Below are positions 43,308 through 53,165 of a DNA stretch of 64,000 nucleotides, piece after piece (the first letter of the stretch is position 1; each line of letters starts with the position of its first letter). The stretch spans positions 496,001 through 560,000 of the forward strand of contig NZ_CP030118.1 of the NCBI RefSeq assembly GCF_006968745.1, written 5' to 3'. The position numbers and the translations under genes are program-made. The notes under the pieces are model-generated. The model saw only the letters and a program-made list of their open reading frames with translations, searched no databases and was not told where the DNA came from. This stretch comes from Brasilonema sennae CENA114. Lineage in GTDB: Bacteria > Cyanobacteriota > Cyanobacteriia > Cyanobacteriales > Nostocaceae.

Positions 43308-44621
43308 ATGAAGAAATATCTGCGAGAAATGGTCATAACAATCAGTGTTGCCATGATTGTTGTTATGACTATGTTGAGAACCCCAGCTACGGAGACTACT
43401 TTCGTCAGAAAGAACGTTGTTGATCTGACTCCACAGGAAAAATTAGATTTTGTTAATGCTCTCAAAACATTAAAAACACGACCCGGTACTAACAGCAAAA
43501 ATGTCAGTCTCTATGATGAGGTTGTTGCTATTCATGCAGGAGCTATGACATTTGACAAAATGCAATTGGGTGGTCAAGTTATACTACCGCAGGACACGCC
43601 TTCTACAGGACCTGCGACAGGCTCTGATGCAGCTCATGAACATGGAGCATTTTTACCTTGGCACCGTGAATATTTAAGTCGATTTGAAAAAGCTTTGCGC
43701 TCAGTTAATCCTAATATCACTATCCCTTACTGGGATTGGACAGATCCAAGAGCCGTTGAGGTGATTTTTAACCCCAATTTTTTGGGGACAAATGGCTCAG
43801 GATCAACACTGACTTTTGAATATCCAGATGGTAGACCTACTATTAGACTTGATGGGGGTCCTGTAGTGTCTGGTAATTTTTCCGAAGCGGATGGTTGGAG
43901 AATAGTCCCGGATTTACATAAAAACATCAGTACAGCCGAAACTCTAGGTACCTCACTCATTCGCTATCTAGCAGGTTCAGATGCGCCTCCTGGAACTGGA
44001 TTTCCTCTAGAGAAAGCAGAAACAGACAGAATACTTCAGTCACCAGACTATGCTACATTTCGTCCATTTTTGGAGGGAGATATTACCATCAATGCAGACG
44101 GCACTGAAAATGAATGTCGAAACTTCCCATGTAACCACAACCTCGTTCATGCGTTGGTTGGTGGGACTGTGCCTAATCCTAATCAAAACGAGACGAATCG
44201 GCAGTTGCTAACATTGGGTACTATAAGCAACACTCCAGCTTCCCCCAATGAACCAGCTTTCTTTCTGCTTCATGCCAACGTAGATCGTCTTTGGGCCGAA
44301 TGGCAGAATAATGGTCGCAAAGGTCCCGAATTTTACGGTGTTCCAGGTGAACCTTACGGGCACAATCTCAATGACAAGATGTGGCCTTGGGATGGAGGTG
44401 ATTCTATACCAGGATCAATTGGTAGTACTGATATACGACCCTACTTACCAGTTATTGCACCCAACGATATTGTCAAACCTATAGACACTCTGAATTGGCG
44501 AAAGTATGGCTACACCTATGACACGCTTTTGAAGAAAGGCAGAGGATGGAGGAGACAGTCTCGTGGGGAGCTTCCTGTTAAGAGAACTCGTGTGCCAGAA
44601 CGGAGAAGGGGTAGCCGATAA
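43308..44621 (+). CDS. Tyrosinase-family copper protein, exported
   Basis: A 437-residue type 3 copper protein. N-terminal KKYLREM followed by a hydrophobic run to about residue 24 is a signal peptide or anchor. CuA ligands are in VVAIHAGAM, AAHEHGAFLPWHREYLSRFE, with the IPYWDWTDPR strand after; CuB ligands in NHNLVHALVGG and FFLLHANVDRLWAEWQ. Tyrosinases oxidise phenols to quinones and underlie melanin formation. The start at 43308 (MKKYLREMV) is preferred because it opens the signal peptide. The C-terminal tail is Arg-rich (RGWRRQSRGE...RRRGSR). Confidence 0.85.
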   Translation: MKKYLREMVITISVAMIVVMTMLRTPATETTFVRKNVVDLTPQEKLDFVNALKTLKTRPGTNSKNVSLYDEVVAIHAGAMTFDKMQLGGQVILPQDTPSTGPATGSDAAHEHGAFLPWHREYLSRFEKALRSVNPNITIPYWDWTDPRAVEVIFNPNFLGTNGSGSTLTFEYPDGRPTIRLDGGPVVSGNFSEADGWRIVPDLHKNISTAETLGTSLIRYLAGSDAPPGTGFPLEKAETDRILQSPDYATFRPFLEGDITINADGTENECRNFPCNHNLVHALVGGTVPNPNQNETNRQLLTLGTISNTPASPNEPAFFLLHANVDRLWAEWQNNGRKGPEFYGVPGEPYGHNLNDKMWPWDGGDSIPGSIGSTDIRPYLPVIAPNDIVKPIDTLNWRKYGYTYDTLLKKGRGWRRQSRGELPVKRTRVPERRRGSR

Positions 44622-44667
44622 ATCAGTTTAGAAGAATCAACATGGAAAAAAGTGGGGCTAGAAACTC

Positions 44668-45777
44668 CTACGTCAACACCAAATTATCCCGATGAACCAC
44701 GGTTTCCGCACCAACATAACCTAAAATAGCGGCAATTTCACTGGAACGGCGTCCGCGAATCTTTTGTAGTTCACTGCTACTGTAGTTCACCAGTCCTCTG
44801 GCAATTTCATGACCGTTTTTATCGCACAATTGCACTGCATCCTGAGTGTCAAATTCTCCTTCCACCACCGTAATACCAGCACCTAACAACGATTTGCCAG
44901 AACCAGAAATTGCTAGCACTGCTCCCTCATCCAAATAAAGTTTCCCAGCAGGAACCAAACCATATGCTATCCAACGTTTACGGGCGGAAGTTGGTTCTGG
45001 TTGCGGTTCAAAGTGAGTACCAATGGCTTCGCCCTGTAAAATTTTTTCTATATTGTGTGGATATCGTCCTTGGGCAATGACGGTGCGAACACCAGCAGCG
45101 ATCGCAATTCGTGCTGCGGAAATTTTGGTTACCATACCGCCAGTTCCCCATTGGGAACCTTGCGTACCTGTTTGCACCTGTAATTCTGCTAATTCTTTGA
45201 TGTTGCTAACTAAAGCAATCGGTTGGGCATCCGGTACAGAACGGGGATCGGCTGAGTAAAGCCTATCAACATCGGTAAGCAAAAATAGCCAATCTGCTTT
45301 TACTAAGCTAGCAACCAGAGCAGAAAGGGTGTCATTATCACCAAATTTTAGTTCCTCTACTGCGACTGTATCATTCTCATTCACCACTGGAATGACTCCA
45401 AGTTCGAGTAATTCCCTGAATGTGTTGTAGACATTAAGGTAATGACTGCGCTCAACTAAGTCCTTGCGGCTGAGCAAAACCTGAGCAATTGGCTGTTGCA
45501 GCGTAGTAAATAAATCATCGTACACTCGTATTAATCTGCCTTGCCCGACTGCTGCAACTGCTTGTTTTAGAGCGATCGCCTTAGGACGTTGTGTTAAGCC
45601 TAGCCGCGCACAACCCACTCCCACAGCACCAGAGGATACCAAAATGACCTTGTAACCCTGTCGTCGCAGATCACACAGGGTTTCTGCTAAAGTCGCGATT
45701 GTGGAAAGTGCCAGTTGTCCGGTTTCTGGTTGAGTCAGGCTGGAGGTGCCAATTTTGACGACGATTGTTTTAGTCAT
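44668..45777 (-). CDS. proB: Glutamate 5-kinase ProB
   Basis: ProB phosphorylates glutamate to glutamyl 5-phosphate, the first step of proline synthesis. The 369 residues hold the amino-acid kinase domain ([63 protein letters not shown]) and a C-terminal PUA domain from about 280 ([31 protein letters not shown]). Normal length; no proA adjacent. Confidence 0.95.
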   Translation of the reverse strand: MTKTIVVKIGTSSLTQPETGQLALSTIATLAETLCDLRRQGYKVILVSSGAVGVGCARLGLTQRPKAIALKQAVAAVGQGRLIRVYDDLFTTLQQPIAQVLLSRKDLVERSHYLNVYNTFRELLELGVIPVVNENDTVAVEELKFGDNDTLSALVASLVKADWLFLLTDVDRLYSADPRSVPDAQPIALVSNIKELAELQVQTGTQGSQWGTGGMVTKISAARIAIAAGVRTVIAQGRYPHNIEKILQGEAIGTHFEPQPEPTSARKRWIAYGLVPAGKLYLDEGAVLAISGSGKSLLGAGITVVEGEFDTQDAVQLCDKNGHEIARGLVNYSSSELQKIRGRRSSEIAAILGYVGAETVVHRDNLVLT

Positions 45778-45844
45778 TGGTCATTGGTCATTAGTCATCG
45801 GTCACTCATTTTATGACATACAACTAGGGACAATTAACAAAATT

Positions 45845-45893
45845 GTGAAGCGCCAGATCCTCTATAATTTTGAGGCTGACGCTTCACTTTTTT
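45845..45893. terminator. Hairpin terminator between yqeG and proB
   Basis: GTGAAGCG / CGCTTCAC stem with a long loop, T6 on the plus side and a T-rich AATTTTG on the minus side. Both flanking genes are on the minus strand, so it most likely ends the mltG-yqeG transcript. Confidence 0.7.
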
Positions 45894-46008
45894 ATATTGA
45901 GTTGTTATGAGTTAGAGTCTTTATTTTGGCTGACTCCTTTGTTATTTATACTTACTATGATTGCAGATTTTTGTTTGAAACAAGGTTTTTTTAATTTTTT
46001 CTTTAGGT

Positions 46009-46566
46009 TTACTTTCCTGATGATTTATTAATTTTTGTAACTCTTTTTGTCTTAGGAGTAATAGAAGCACCAAGAATTTCAGAAACCCAAACTTCAAAGT
46101 TGCGTATGGGATGGGAACGAAGAGCAAGATCTGCATGGATAATCGGCTCTACCAAAATAGTAAACATTCCCAAGCGATTACCTGCTAAGACATCAGTGAA
46201 TAATCTATCTCCCACCATTCCTACCTGGTGTACAGGTAAATCCATCGCTTTGAGTGCTTGCCGAATTTTACGTCCCGAGGGCTTGGCTGCACCTAAGAAA
46301 TAAGGCAGGTTGAGCGATCGCGCAATTCCACCAATCCGAGTTTGACTCAGGTTATTACTCACCAAGCACAATTTTGCACAGGGGCGCATTTGTTCTACCC
46401 ACTGTTGGAGTTCCACAGAAGCGGAGGCAGCTTTTATTGGTACTAATGTTTCATCTACATCCAACACCAGCCCCTTCAGCCCATTTTTTCGGATCATGTC
46501 TGGTGTGAGGTTCAACACTGAACCTTCTAAAATCAAGCTAGGCTGTATGAGATTGTTCCAGTTCAT
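46009..46566 (-). CDS. YqeG-family HAD IIIA phosphatase
   Basis: A 185-residue HAD phosphatase: motif I GLVLDVDETLVP with the nucleophile Asp, motif II CLVSNN, and motif III/IV VGMVGDRLFTDVLAGNRLG. The C-terminus is a basic Lys/Thr-rich tail. The family includes YqeG of Bacillus and plant PGPP1 (phosphatidylglycerophosphate phosphatase), so a role in phosphatidylglycerol synthesis is plausible. It follows mltG closely on the minus strand (45-base gap). Confidence 0.88.
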   Translation of the reverse strand: MNWNNLIQPSLILEGSVLNLTPDMIRKNGLKGLVLDVDETLVPIKAASASVELQQWVEQMRPCAKLCLVSNNLSQTRIGGIARSLNLPYFLGAAKPSGRKIRQALKAMDLPVHQVGMVGDRLFTDVLAGNRLGMFTILVEPIIHADLALRSHPIRNFEVWVSEILGASITPKTKRVTKINKSSGK

Positions 46567-46610
46567 AGTGATTAGTCATTACTCATTAGTCATTGGCATA
46601 AAATAAAGGA

Positions 46611-47696
46611 CTACAGACCACTTCTTTGTTTGCGGATTTTAGTCACAGCTGCTTCGTGTTCTTGTAGAGTACGACTGAACACGTGTGTACCATCGTAACG
46701 TGCCACAAAAAATAAGTAATCAGTTTTTTCTGGAGCAAGCGTTGCTTTGAGACTTGCTAACCCTGGAGAGGCAATTGGACCAGGTGGTAAGCCAGGATTA
46801 AGATAGGTGTTATAAGGAGAGACGGTTTTGACTTGAGCGAAAGTCAGAGGTTGATCTGCTGTTTGACGTATGCCCAAAGCATACTCAACTGTTGGATCAC
46901 TTTCCAAGCGCATACCCTTTTGTAGCCTAGAGAAAAACACCCCAGCTATCAGGGGGCGCTCACTCCCCACTACTGCCTCTTTCTCAACTATACTGGCGAG
47001 AGTCACCCATTGCTTAAGGTTAAGAGGGGTTTTATTTTGTTCTTTTTGATACAATGGCAATGCGACTTGCTCGAAGCGACTGAGCATTTGTTTAATAACA
47101 TCTTGGGGAGTGATGCTACCACGGGCAATCTTGTATGTATCTGGGTACAAAAATCCTTCTAAGTACGGTAGATCAGCGGGAAGCCAAGAAAACTGGCCGC
47201 GGTCAATTTGACTCGCGGCTGCAAGAAAATCTTTAGCTAAGAAAAATTTTCTTTCTTCAAAATGTGCCGCCATTTGTCGCAATGACCAACCTTCGGGAAT
47301 GGTGTAACTATTTTGCACCACTTCTCCTTGCCAAATTTTTTGGGCGATGGCCGATAGAGGCTGGGTAGGAGAAAGTTCGTATGTTCCTGCTTGAAAACTA
47401 CCTTGAGGGTTTTTCCACTCCAAGTAACGTGCCCACACATTCCACGCCAATTGTGAGCGAATCAAACCGGCCTTTTCTAAATTACGACCGATTTGCTGTG
47501 ATGCAGTTCCTGGAGGGATTTGAATCTGCAGCCACTTTACCGAATTATTTGCTGTTGCACCTGGATTTACTGTTTGGATGGGTGCGCTTATTGCCCGATT
47601 CCACCATATCCAGCTTTGCCAAGTACCAAATAAAACGGTTAAGGGCACTAGACCTAGGATAAATAGCTGCTTCCAACTTTTTTGCCAAAGATGCAT
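46611..47696 (-). CDS. mltG: Endolytic transglycosylase MltG
   Basis: A 361-residue inner-membrane lytic transglycosylase that cleaves nascent peptidoglycan and sets strand length. A single TM segment (about 10-27, LFILGLVPLTVLFGTW) is followed by a LysM-like region and the YceG domain: QIPPGTASQQIGRNLEKAGL, the catalytic Glu in LASIVEKEAVV, RLQKGMRLESDPTVEYALG, and SPYNTYLNPGLPPGPIASPG. The length is typical. It precedes yqeG and follows the DUF3727 gene, an order I recall as common in cyanobacteria. Confidence 0.95.
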   Translation of the reverse strand: MHLWQKSWKQLFILGLVPLTVLFGTWQSWIWWNRAISAPIQTVNPGATANNSVKWLQIQIPPGTASQQIGRNLEKAGLIRSQLAWNVWARYLEWKNPQGSFQAGTYELSPTQPLSAIAQKIWQGEVVQNSYTIPEGWSLRQMAAHFEERKFFLAKDFLAAASQIDRGQFSWLPADLPYLEGFLYPDTYKIARGSITPQDVIKQMLSRFEQVALPLYQKEQNKTPLNLKQWVTLASIVEKEAVVGSERPLIAGVFFSRLQKGMRLESDPTVEYALGIRQTADQPLTFAQVKTVSPYNTYLNPGLPPGPIASPGLASLKATLAPEKTDYLFFVARYDGTHVFSRTLQEHEAAVTKIRKQRSGL

Positions 47697-47782
47697 CTAA
47701 GTAAAAAAATTCTAACGAAAAATCCCTCATTAAAAATTAAATTTTTTGATTCTTTTAATTTTTAATTTTGAATTTTTTTATC

Positions 47783-48355
47783 TTACTCCACTTCATTAAA
47801 CAAATGTTCTTCCAGCAGAGGTTGGACTTGACGAAACTCTTCTGGTGAGAGTAATTCTGGTTTACCCGCTTGAGATATTCGTGCGAAAAACAGCAGTGGA
47901 TCAAGGGGAGTGTAAATTGCGTACTCTTGTTCTTCGTGGTAGAAGCTCGATAGCAGTTGTAATTGCTCTGGCTCTAAATCTGCCTCTTCATCTTCAATTT
48001 CTAGAGTAAAAAGTTCTGACTCTTCCACTGGTGGTAAATCACCTGCAACAGTCAGAGCATAAGCTGTATGCTTTAAAAACAGATTTTGCTCAGAAAGAAC
48101 AGCTTGGGCTATACCAAATATTTGGTCGATTATCGTTTCATCTTCCACTAAAATGGCTTCTTCTTCTTCTTCTTCACCTTGCCAAGCAAAAATTTCTATT
48201 GGTGAGTCAACCGGGAGAAGCAAAACGTACTCTTGACCATCTACGGTGAGTGAATGCTCAATGTAGCATTCGAGGCTTCTGCCTTTGTCATCAGTCAAAG
48301 TGATGGAACCAGTACGACTCTGGTCATTTTCTTCAGGAAAGGATGAGGAAAACAT
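47783..48355 (-). CDS. DUF3727 protein
   Basis: An acidic 190-residue soluble protein of the cyanobacterial/plastid DUF3727 family. It reads TGSITLTDDKGRSLECYIEH, VDGQEYVLLLPVDSPIEIFAW, a Glu/Asp-rich stretch (EEEEEAILVEDETIID), and a second similar half (HEEQEYAIYTPLDPLLFFAR). Two related sub-repeats are evident. I chose the ATG at 48355 (MFSSSFPEEND), the family-like start, over the frame start at 48394. Function unknown. It lies 86 bases upstream of mltG on the same strand. Confidence 0.82.
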   Translation of the reverse strand: MFSSSFPEENDQSRTGSITLTDDKGRSLECYIEHSLTVDGQEYVLLLPVDSPIEIFAWQGEEEEEEAILVEDETIIDQIFGIAQAVLSEQNLFLKHTAYALTVAGDLPPVEESELFTLEIEDEEADLEPEQLQLLSSFYHEEQEYAIYTPLDPLLFFARISQAGKPELLSPEEFRQVQPLLEEHLFNEVE

Positions 48356-48471
48356 AGTGGAGATCTTGACTTTTTTACTAAAAACTACCAGCAACTGTTA
48401 TAATAACCGAATTCTTTCTTTAAACAGATTTTATTAATCAAAACTAAGGGTTTACCCTGACTAGCACTGAG

Positions 48472-48557
48472 CGTTCGCGCAGCGTGTCCGTTCGGCTTTG
48501 CCGTGCCCGTTCGCGCAGCGTGTCCCTTTGGGACTCAGGGCTCAGGACTCAGCCGAA
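48472..48557. repeat. Palindromic repeat block (gttcgcgcagcgtgtcc type)
   Basis: Two copies of gttcgcgcagcgtgtcc (48472 and 48509 areas) with cggctttgccg and gggactcagggctcaggact. The same block is found inside the SDR and ROK genes and in reverse at 6159. Located between ruvX and DUF3727. Confidence 0.75.
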
Positions 48558-48605
48558 GGGTAAAACTGATTAATAAATTTTAGAATATCATGTTAGAAGC
48601 TTGCA

Positions 48606-49199
48606 TTAATCAGCAGAAACTAGTGTGCTTTTCAAACGAGATCGCCTCGTATCCAGCCATTGTTGTAAGATGATGGATGCTGCTTTACGGTCAATAAGTT
48701 GTTTGTTACGAGAGGGGGAGCGATTCTCTGCTATGAGCATTTGCTCTGCCTGAAATGAAGTTAATCGTTCATCAACATATTCCACAGGCAGTTTGAGAAC
48801 CTTGGCAAGTCTGGTTGTAAATTTCTGCACTTGACGAGCCTGAAATCCTAAAGAACCATCCATAGAATAAGGTAACCCAACAATTAGGACTTGTACTTGC
48901 CGCTGATTGACGAGTTGTCGTATTTGCTCCACATCCCGCTCAAACGATGTTCGCTCTATAGTAGTGATACCAGTGGCTATTAAACCAGTGCGATCGCACC
49001 CTGCCACACCAATACGTTTGCGCCCAACATCTAATCCTAAAGCACAAACGAATTGCTGTGAGCTTTTTTCCTCAGTAGCTGAAGTGTGCAAATAGACAGG
49101 GACACTGGAAGCAACAGAACAGGGGAGAGATTGCCCTTGTATCCCTTTGTCTAATTGTTCCGTTATATCCTTGTGTGCTTGTCCTTGTTCAAAACCCAC
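48606..49199 (-). CDS. ruvX: RuvX/YqgF-type Holliday junction resolvase-like nuclease
   Basis: A 197-residue RNase H-like nuclease of the YqgF/RuvX family (rRNA 16S pre-processing and resolvase-like activity in different bacteria). The first catalytic Asp is in ALGLDVGRKRIGVA, with VLIVGLPYSMDGSLG, VEYVDERLTSFQAEQML (Glu) and KQLIDRKAASIILQQWL (Asp). An N-terminal extension of about 50 residues precedes the fold; the true start may be internal. It begins 6 bases after the upstream GNAT stop, so translation is likely coupled. Confidence 0.9.
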   Translation of the reverse strand: MGFEQGQAHKDITEQLDKGIQGQSLPCSVASSVPVYLHTSATEEKSSQQFVCALGLDVGRKRIGVAGCDRTGLIATGITTIERTSFERDVEQIRQLVNQRQVQVLIVGLPYSMDGSLGFQARQVQKFTTRLAKVLKLPVEYVDERLTSFQAEQMLIAENRSPSRNKQLIDRKAASIILQQWLDTRRSRLKSTLVSAD

Positions 49200-49205
49200 T
49201 GCTAA

Positions 49206-50465
49206 TCACTCCTGCCGAGCATCTGCCGGTTCTTGCTGGCTAGATGTTTCTACGTTGCTGTTATTGCACGAAAAGACAATAGTTTCTTTTGTCGTATTGG
49301 GTTGTGCAATTCTTTCTGGCGACACTGGCTGTCCTTGTTGTACCCATGACATCCCACCGGGAATCGGTTTTCGTGCAGGTTGTAAGCCTTGCAACATTTC
49401 TGGTAACTGAATTCCTTCTAGAGAGACAAATTTTGACTCCCGCAGTTTATGCCACACAGAGCGAGACATCATCAAGGTGTGTTCTGTGCGACTTGCACCC
49501 ATTCTCTCCAAAAACTCTTCTCTTTCTGGGTGATAATCTGCTGAGGTGACTTGTAGAGCTTGTGGAGGAAAATCCTGTGCTATTCGAGCGAGTTGAGTAA
49601 GTAACTCTGGATACAACCAGGTGTAAGCTGGGTTTACTGTCAAGGTGGCCACATGGGGCTGTTGACCTTTACGATCCAATCGCAATTGAAAATAGCCGAT
49701 CGCAGCTTTGCGTTGGGGTTCAAAAACGTAACCACTCACTACTTCTACTTTCGTCACCCACTGCTTCACTGCTTCTGTTAAAGCGCCGAACAGAGTTGTT
49801 TTAAAGTCATCGGCGTTACGGTCAAACACTTGCCGTACTAAAGGTGGCATTGATGCCGTATCTAGTTGATACAATAGCTGCGCATCAGCATTACTTACAG
49901 GCAGCAGATTGGGTAAATCTGGTTCTGATTTCGCCAATTCTTCAAGCAACTCTGGTTGTATTTCCCAGTATGTCATTTCTGCTAAGCGCTGAAATCCATT
50001 TTTGCGATAAAGCGCCAGTGCGTCTTTGTCGTTGACATTTACTTCTAAAAGCCAAGTACGAGCCTCCAAAATTGATTCAAAGCAATAGCGCAAAAGCTGT
50101 GAGCCAATTGCTTGCTTATCCATCGCACGCTCTACCATCACACGCTCTACCCTCCACGTGCTGTGCGTGCGATTAAACGGGGATATTTGAATCATTCCCA
50201 GAAGCGTACGCCCTTGTTCTGCTACGTATGCATAGAAACGATACCGTAATGGATTGGGAAACCAACTCAAACATTTGAGTAATCCATACCAGCCGCGCAG
50301 CCATTGCATTTGCCGCATTGCATCACAAGCTCCCTTGGGGGTTTGGGCTGCGAACGACTCTTGAGTTAGGCGTTCTATTCCATCCAAGTCCCGGTATTGG
50401 ACTTGTCGGATAATAACGCTAAGATTTCGCTGAAGTAATGAAGTCATTTTCATTCGAGCCGCCAT
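49206..50465 (-). CDS. GNAT N-acetyltransferase, long form
   Basis: A 419-residue protein with an N-terminal GNAT domain (about 15-185: IIRQVQYRDLDGIERLTQES, GMIQISPFN, VERVMVERAMDKQAIGSQLL, EVNVNDKDALALYRKNGFQR) and a second, divergent acetyltransferase-like half (FQLRLDRKGQQPHVATLTVN, YPELLTQLARIAQ, YHPEREEFLERMGASR). The C-terminus is polar and probably unstructured (SNVETSSQQEPAD). It is the first gene of the GNAT-ruvX pair. Substrate unknown; conserved in cyanobacteria next to ruvX as I recall. Confidence 0.85.
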   Translation of the reverse strand: MAARMKMTSLLQRNLSVIIRQVQYRDLDGIERLTQESFAAQTPKGACDAMRQMQWLRGWYGLLKCLSWFPNPLRYRFYAYVAEQGRTLLGMIQISPFNRTHSTWRVERVMVERAMDKQAIGSQLLRYCFESILEARTWLLEVNVNDKDALALYRKNGFQRLAEMTYWEIQPELLEELAKSEPDLPNLLPVSNADAQLLYQLDTASMPPLVRQVFDRNADDFKTTLFGALTEAVKQWVTKVEVVSGYVFEPQRKAAIGYFQLRLDRKGQQPHVATLTVNPAYTWLYPELLTQLARIAQDFPPQALQVTSADYHPEREEFLERMGASRTEHTLMMSRSVWHKLRESKFVSLEGIQLPEMLQGLQPARKPIPGGMSWVQQGQPVSPERIAQPNTTKETIVFSCNNSNVETSSQQEPADARQE

Positions 50466-50662
50466 TCAGCTTAGAGTAACTAGGTCAAAGGAACTGCTGC
50501 AATCATCATAACGGCTTTGTGCTACTTTCTATTAAACCAAAAGGGTGATTTTCGTAACTTCATATATTATAAAGCAGATTTTCACGAGAATAGCATTAGC
50601 CTCGTCTTAACAAAATCTCCCTTTATCTTAATTTTACCCTAACATTGTTTAACACTTTTGAG

Positions 50663-50869
50663 CTATATTGCTCTACGAGAAACAAGCTTTTCAAAATTGG
50701 CTTGGGTTTGATGGAGTAATTGATCCCGGCTGTCTTCTTGAGACTGTTTCAAGGGTGGAACCAGATTGCGAGCCTGCAGTGCCATGTGAAGCTGTAGGTG
50801 GGCTACGTACTCACTAAAATCATCACGCTCTGCGTTTGTGCTCGTTAATAAATTTGATTCCGTTGCCAC
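50663..50869 (-). CDS. Small soluble protein of unknown function
   Basis: A 68-residue protein starting with GTG at 50869 (first residues V/M-A-T-E-S-N), with an excellent AAGGAG about six bases upstream, which argues that it is real. The sequence is helical and Gln/Leu-rich (EYVAHLQLHMALQARNLVPP, LKQSQEDSRDQLLHQTQANF), without signal peptide or cysteine. I do not recognise the family. Confidence 0.6.
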   Translation of the reverse strand: MATESNLLTSTNAERDDFSEYVAHLQLHMALQARNLVPPLKQSQEDSRDQLLHQTQANFEKLVSRRAI

Positions 50870-51355
50870 TGTGTTCTCCTTAAAATTTTACAGCTGCTTT
50901 ACATTACAAAATATTTATCATGTTATTTTGTCTATCTTCTGACTTCGCAATGAAGTTTAATGTATGGCGTAAAACAATTGCCACGGTAGGCTAAAGCCTA
51001 CGCAGTGGTTTTCATAAAGATTTTAGCGTACACCAGAACATAGCACGTAAACTAAGTATCCAGCCGTCAAACCCAGACCCTAGTACCGCAAGGCGGAAGT
51101 CAAAAGTCAAAAGTCAAAAGTATTATGGAATGGACTTTTTAGGGATTTTAAATGGTGAACCAGCGCGAATGACGGCTTTCCCGACCTAGGCGACTGGTGA
51201 ACCCGAAGGGTTCCCCTATTTACGCCGTACTGTACTAGTGTGTTCTAAGCGTCAACTTAACACATGGCGCTTGTTTTCTTTTTATAATTCTCCTGAGACT
51301 GTAAATAAGCTTGTTGTTTTGTGGTGATAGTGGCTGAACAAACTATGATCCATAC
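50870..51355. other. Intergenic region with repeats
   Basis: A 486-base gap containing a hairpin (CCACGGTAGGCT-aa-AGCCTACGCAGTGG, 50981-51008), a heptamer array (AAGTCAA x3, 51097-51120) and a palindromic gaacccgaaggg block. No gene is credible. Confidence 0.6.
51097..51120. repeat. Heptamer AAGTCAA, three and a half copies
   Basis: Three exact 7-bp units and a partial fourth, of the same STRR class as 16996-17065 and 63437-63457. Confidence 0.85.
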
Positions 51356-52942
51356 TCAACTAGCTACAGCAGCCACTGTCTGATTCACTATCTCATATGG
51401 TTTTTCTACGCCTTGTGCCAAATATTCAGCAAGCTGAGATTCTATTTGCTCTCGTACAATTTGGCGATACTCCAAGAAATGTTCATTGTGGGCGCAGGTG
51501 GCGAGATAATGCTCTGCAACTCCAGGGTTACGCTTGACGATACTAAACAGGTGATGCCAGAACTTCCAGCGAGTTTCCCGTTTGATCCCTTGTCGCCAAA
51601 TAATCAGTAGCAGGGCTTTAACAACAACCCACTCTGGCATCTTGAATGGTGCTTTCCAACTCGGTGCACCCATGATGAGGAAACAACGGTAGGTACGATC
51701 CAAGTAGGAGATGGGGTCATATAAACTACAAAAAGCTTCAATATATTCTCTGGCAATGTCTTCCAAAGAACGAGTGGGGATAAAGTTCATCAAAGTTGTC
51801 TGGTTAATGTTGCCATCTTTATTTTCCCGTAGTCGTCCTTCTTTATTAAGGCGATGCCAAAGGGCTGTATTTGGTAGTGCTTGTAACATAGCAAAAGTTG
51901 TGGAGGGAATAGCTGCTTGTTCGGCAAAGCGGGCAATGCGATCGCCTGCACCTGATTTCTCTCCATCAAAACCAATAATAAACCCAGCCATTGGTCGTAA
52001 ACCCGCTTTGATGATACTTTGCACAGCCTGAGTTAACGAACTACGCGTATTTTGAAACTTCTTTGTCAGTTGCAAACTGTCTTCATCTGGTGTTTCAATT
52101 CCCAAAAATACCGCAGCAAAACCACACTCAACCATCAGCTGCATCAATTCTGGATCTTGTGCTAAGTCAATAGAAGCTTCGGTGTCAAACCGGAATGGAT
52201 ATTTGTGTTCTGCCATCCAAACCTTTAACTCTTTGAGCAACAACTTAACATTGCGCTTGTTGCCGATAAAGTTGTCATCCACCATAAAAATACCACGCCG
52301 CCAACCCAGCTTATAGAGGTAATCTAACTCTGCCAAGAGTTGTGCAGGAGTTTTGGTGCGAGGTTTGCGTCCATAAAGAACAATAATGTCACAAAATTCG
52401 CACTGGAAAGGACAACCCCGCGAAAACTGAACTGACATCATATCGTAAGCGTCAAACTCTAGCAAATCAAAACGGGGTACTGGGGTTGTAGTGACATCTG
52501 GTTTTTCTGTCGCGCGGAATGTACCAGAAGTGTCACCTCGTTTAATTGCTTCAATAAACATTGGGAGGGTAATTTCCCCTTCATCTAAAATTAGGAAATC
52601 TGCACCAGCTTCTTGAACTCCCCCAGGAACTGAGGTGGGGTAAGGACCACCTACAGCAACTAACTTACCACGTTGCTTTGCTTCGCGAATTTGCTCTAAT
52701 AAATCTTGTTTTTGGACTATCATCGCAGAAAAGACGACCACATCCGCCCAAGCCCATTCCTCTTCTGTCGCTGGGCGGATATTGCGATCAACTAGCTTAA
52801 ACTCCCATTCTTGAGGCAAAATTGCTGCTACTGTCACCAAACCCAATGGTGGTAAGAGAACTTTGCGGTCAACTAACGCCAATATTTTCTCATAAGACCA
52901 AAATGTTTTGGGAAAAATGGGATAAACTAGTAAAATTCGCAT
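51356..52942 (-). CDS. B12-binding radical SAM protein (DUF4070)
   Basis: A 528-residue enzyme with an N-terminal cobalamin-binding domain (about 1-150: RILLVYPIFPKTFWSYEKIL, VVFSAMIVQKQDLLEQIREA, AVGGPYPTSVPGG) and a radical SAM domain with the 4Fe-4S cysteines in SRGCPFQCEFCDIIVLYGR (CxxxCxxC). A DUF4070 tail follows (LNQTTLMNFIPTR, YRCFLIMGAPSWKAPFKMP). Class B radical SAM enzymes of this kind methylate unactivated carbons; the substrate is unknown. The hopanoid methylase HpnP is one member of the wider group, but no hopanoid gene is nearby. Confidence 0.9.
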   Translation of the reverse strand: MRILLVYPIFPKTFWSYEKILALVDRKVLLPPLGLVTVAAILPQEWEFKLVDRNIRPATEEEWAWADVVVFSAMIVQKQDLLEQIREAKQRGKLVAVGGPYPTSVPGGVQEAGADFLILDEGEITLPMFIEAIKRGDTSGTFRATEKPDVTTTPVPRFDLLEFDAYDMMSVQFSRGCPFQCEFCDIIVLYGRKPRTKTPAQLLAELDYLYKLGWRRGIFMVDDNFIGNKRNVKLLLKELKVWMAEHKYPFRFDTEASIDLAQDPELMQLMVECGFAAVFLGIETPDEDSLQLTKKFQNTRSSLTQAVQSIIKAGLRPMAGFIIGFDGEKSGAGDRIARFAEQAAIPSTTFAMLQALPNTALWHRLNKEGRLRENKDGNINQTTLMNFIPTRSLEDIAREYIEAFCSLYDPISYLDRTYRCFLIMGAPSWKAPFKMPEWVVVKALLLIIWRQGIKRETRWKFWHHLFSIVKRNPGVAEHYLATCAHNEHFLEYRQIVREQIESQLAEYLAQGVEKPYEIVNQTVAAVAS

Positions 52943-53165
52943 GAACCGTCAACCCTCACAAACAAAAGTGTTTTTTCGCTGTAACTATAATAATTGGTAC
53001 ACTGACGAAGTTTTCTTCTTTGAAGTTTCTGTTTGATCAGGCAAGTGAGCTAGTTCACATAGCCAAAAGATAGGGCCTAAGTGCATTGAGTTACAACTTA
53101 ACCTAAGATAACTCGGCACTTAGACGCCATTCGTTCTCAAAAGCAATTTTTTTTACTTTATTTTT

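Noticed and set aside
45942..46136. Small minus-strand frame overlapping the yqeG end
   Set aside because: It overlaps the yqeG coding end in another frame and has no features of its own.
48356..48394. Upstream start of the DUF3727 protein
   Set aside because: The extra 13 residues are not family-like; MFSSSFPEEN is the expected start.
51356..52942. Hopanoid C-2 methylase HpnP
   Set aside because: Domain order is shared, but no hopanoid gene is adjacent and I cannot separate HpnP from its many relatives by sequence alone.
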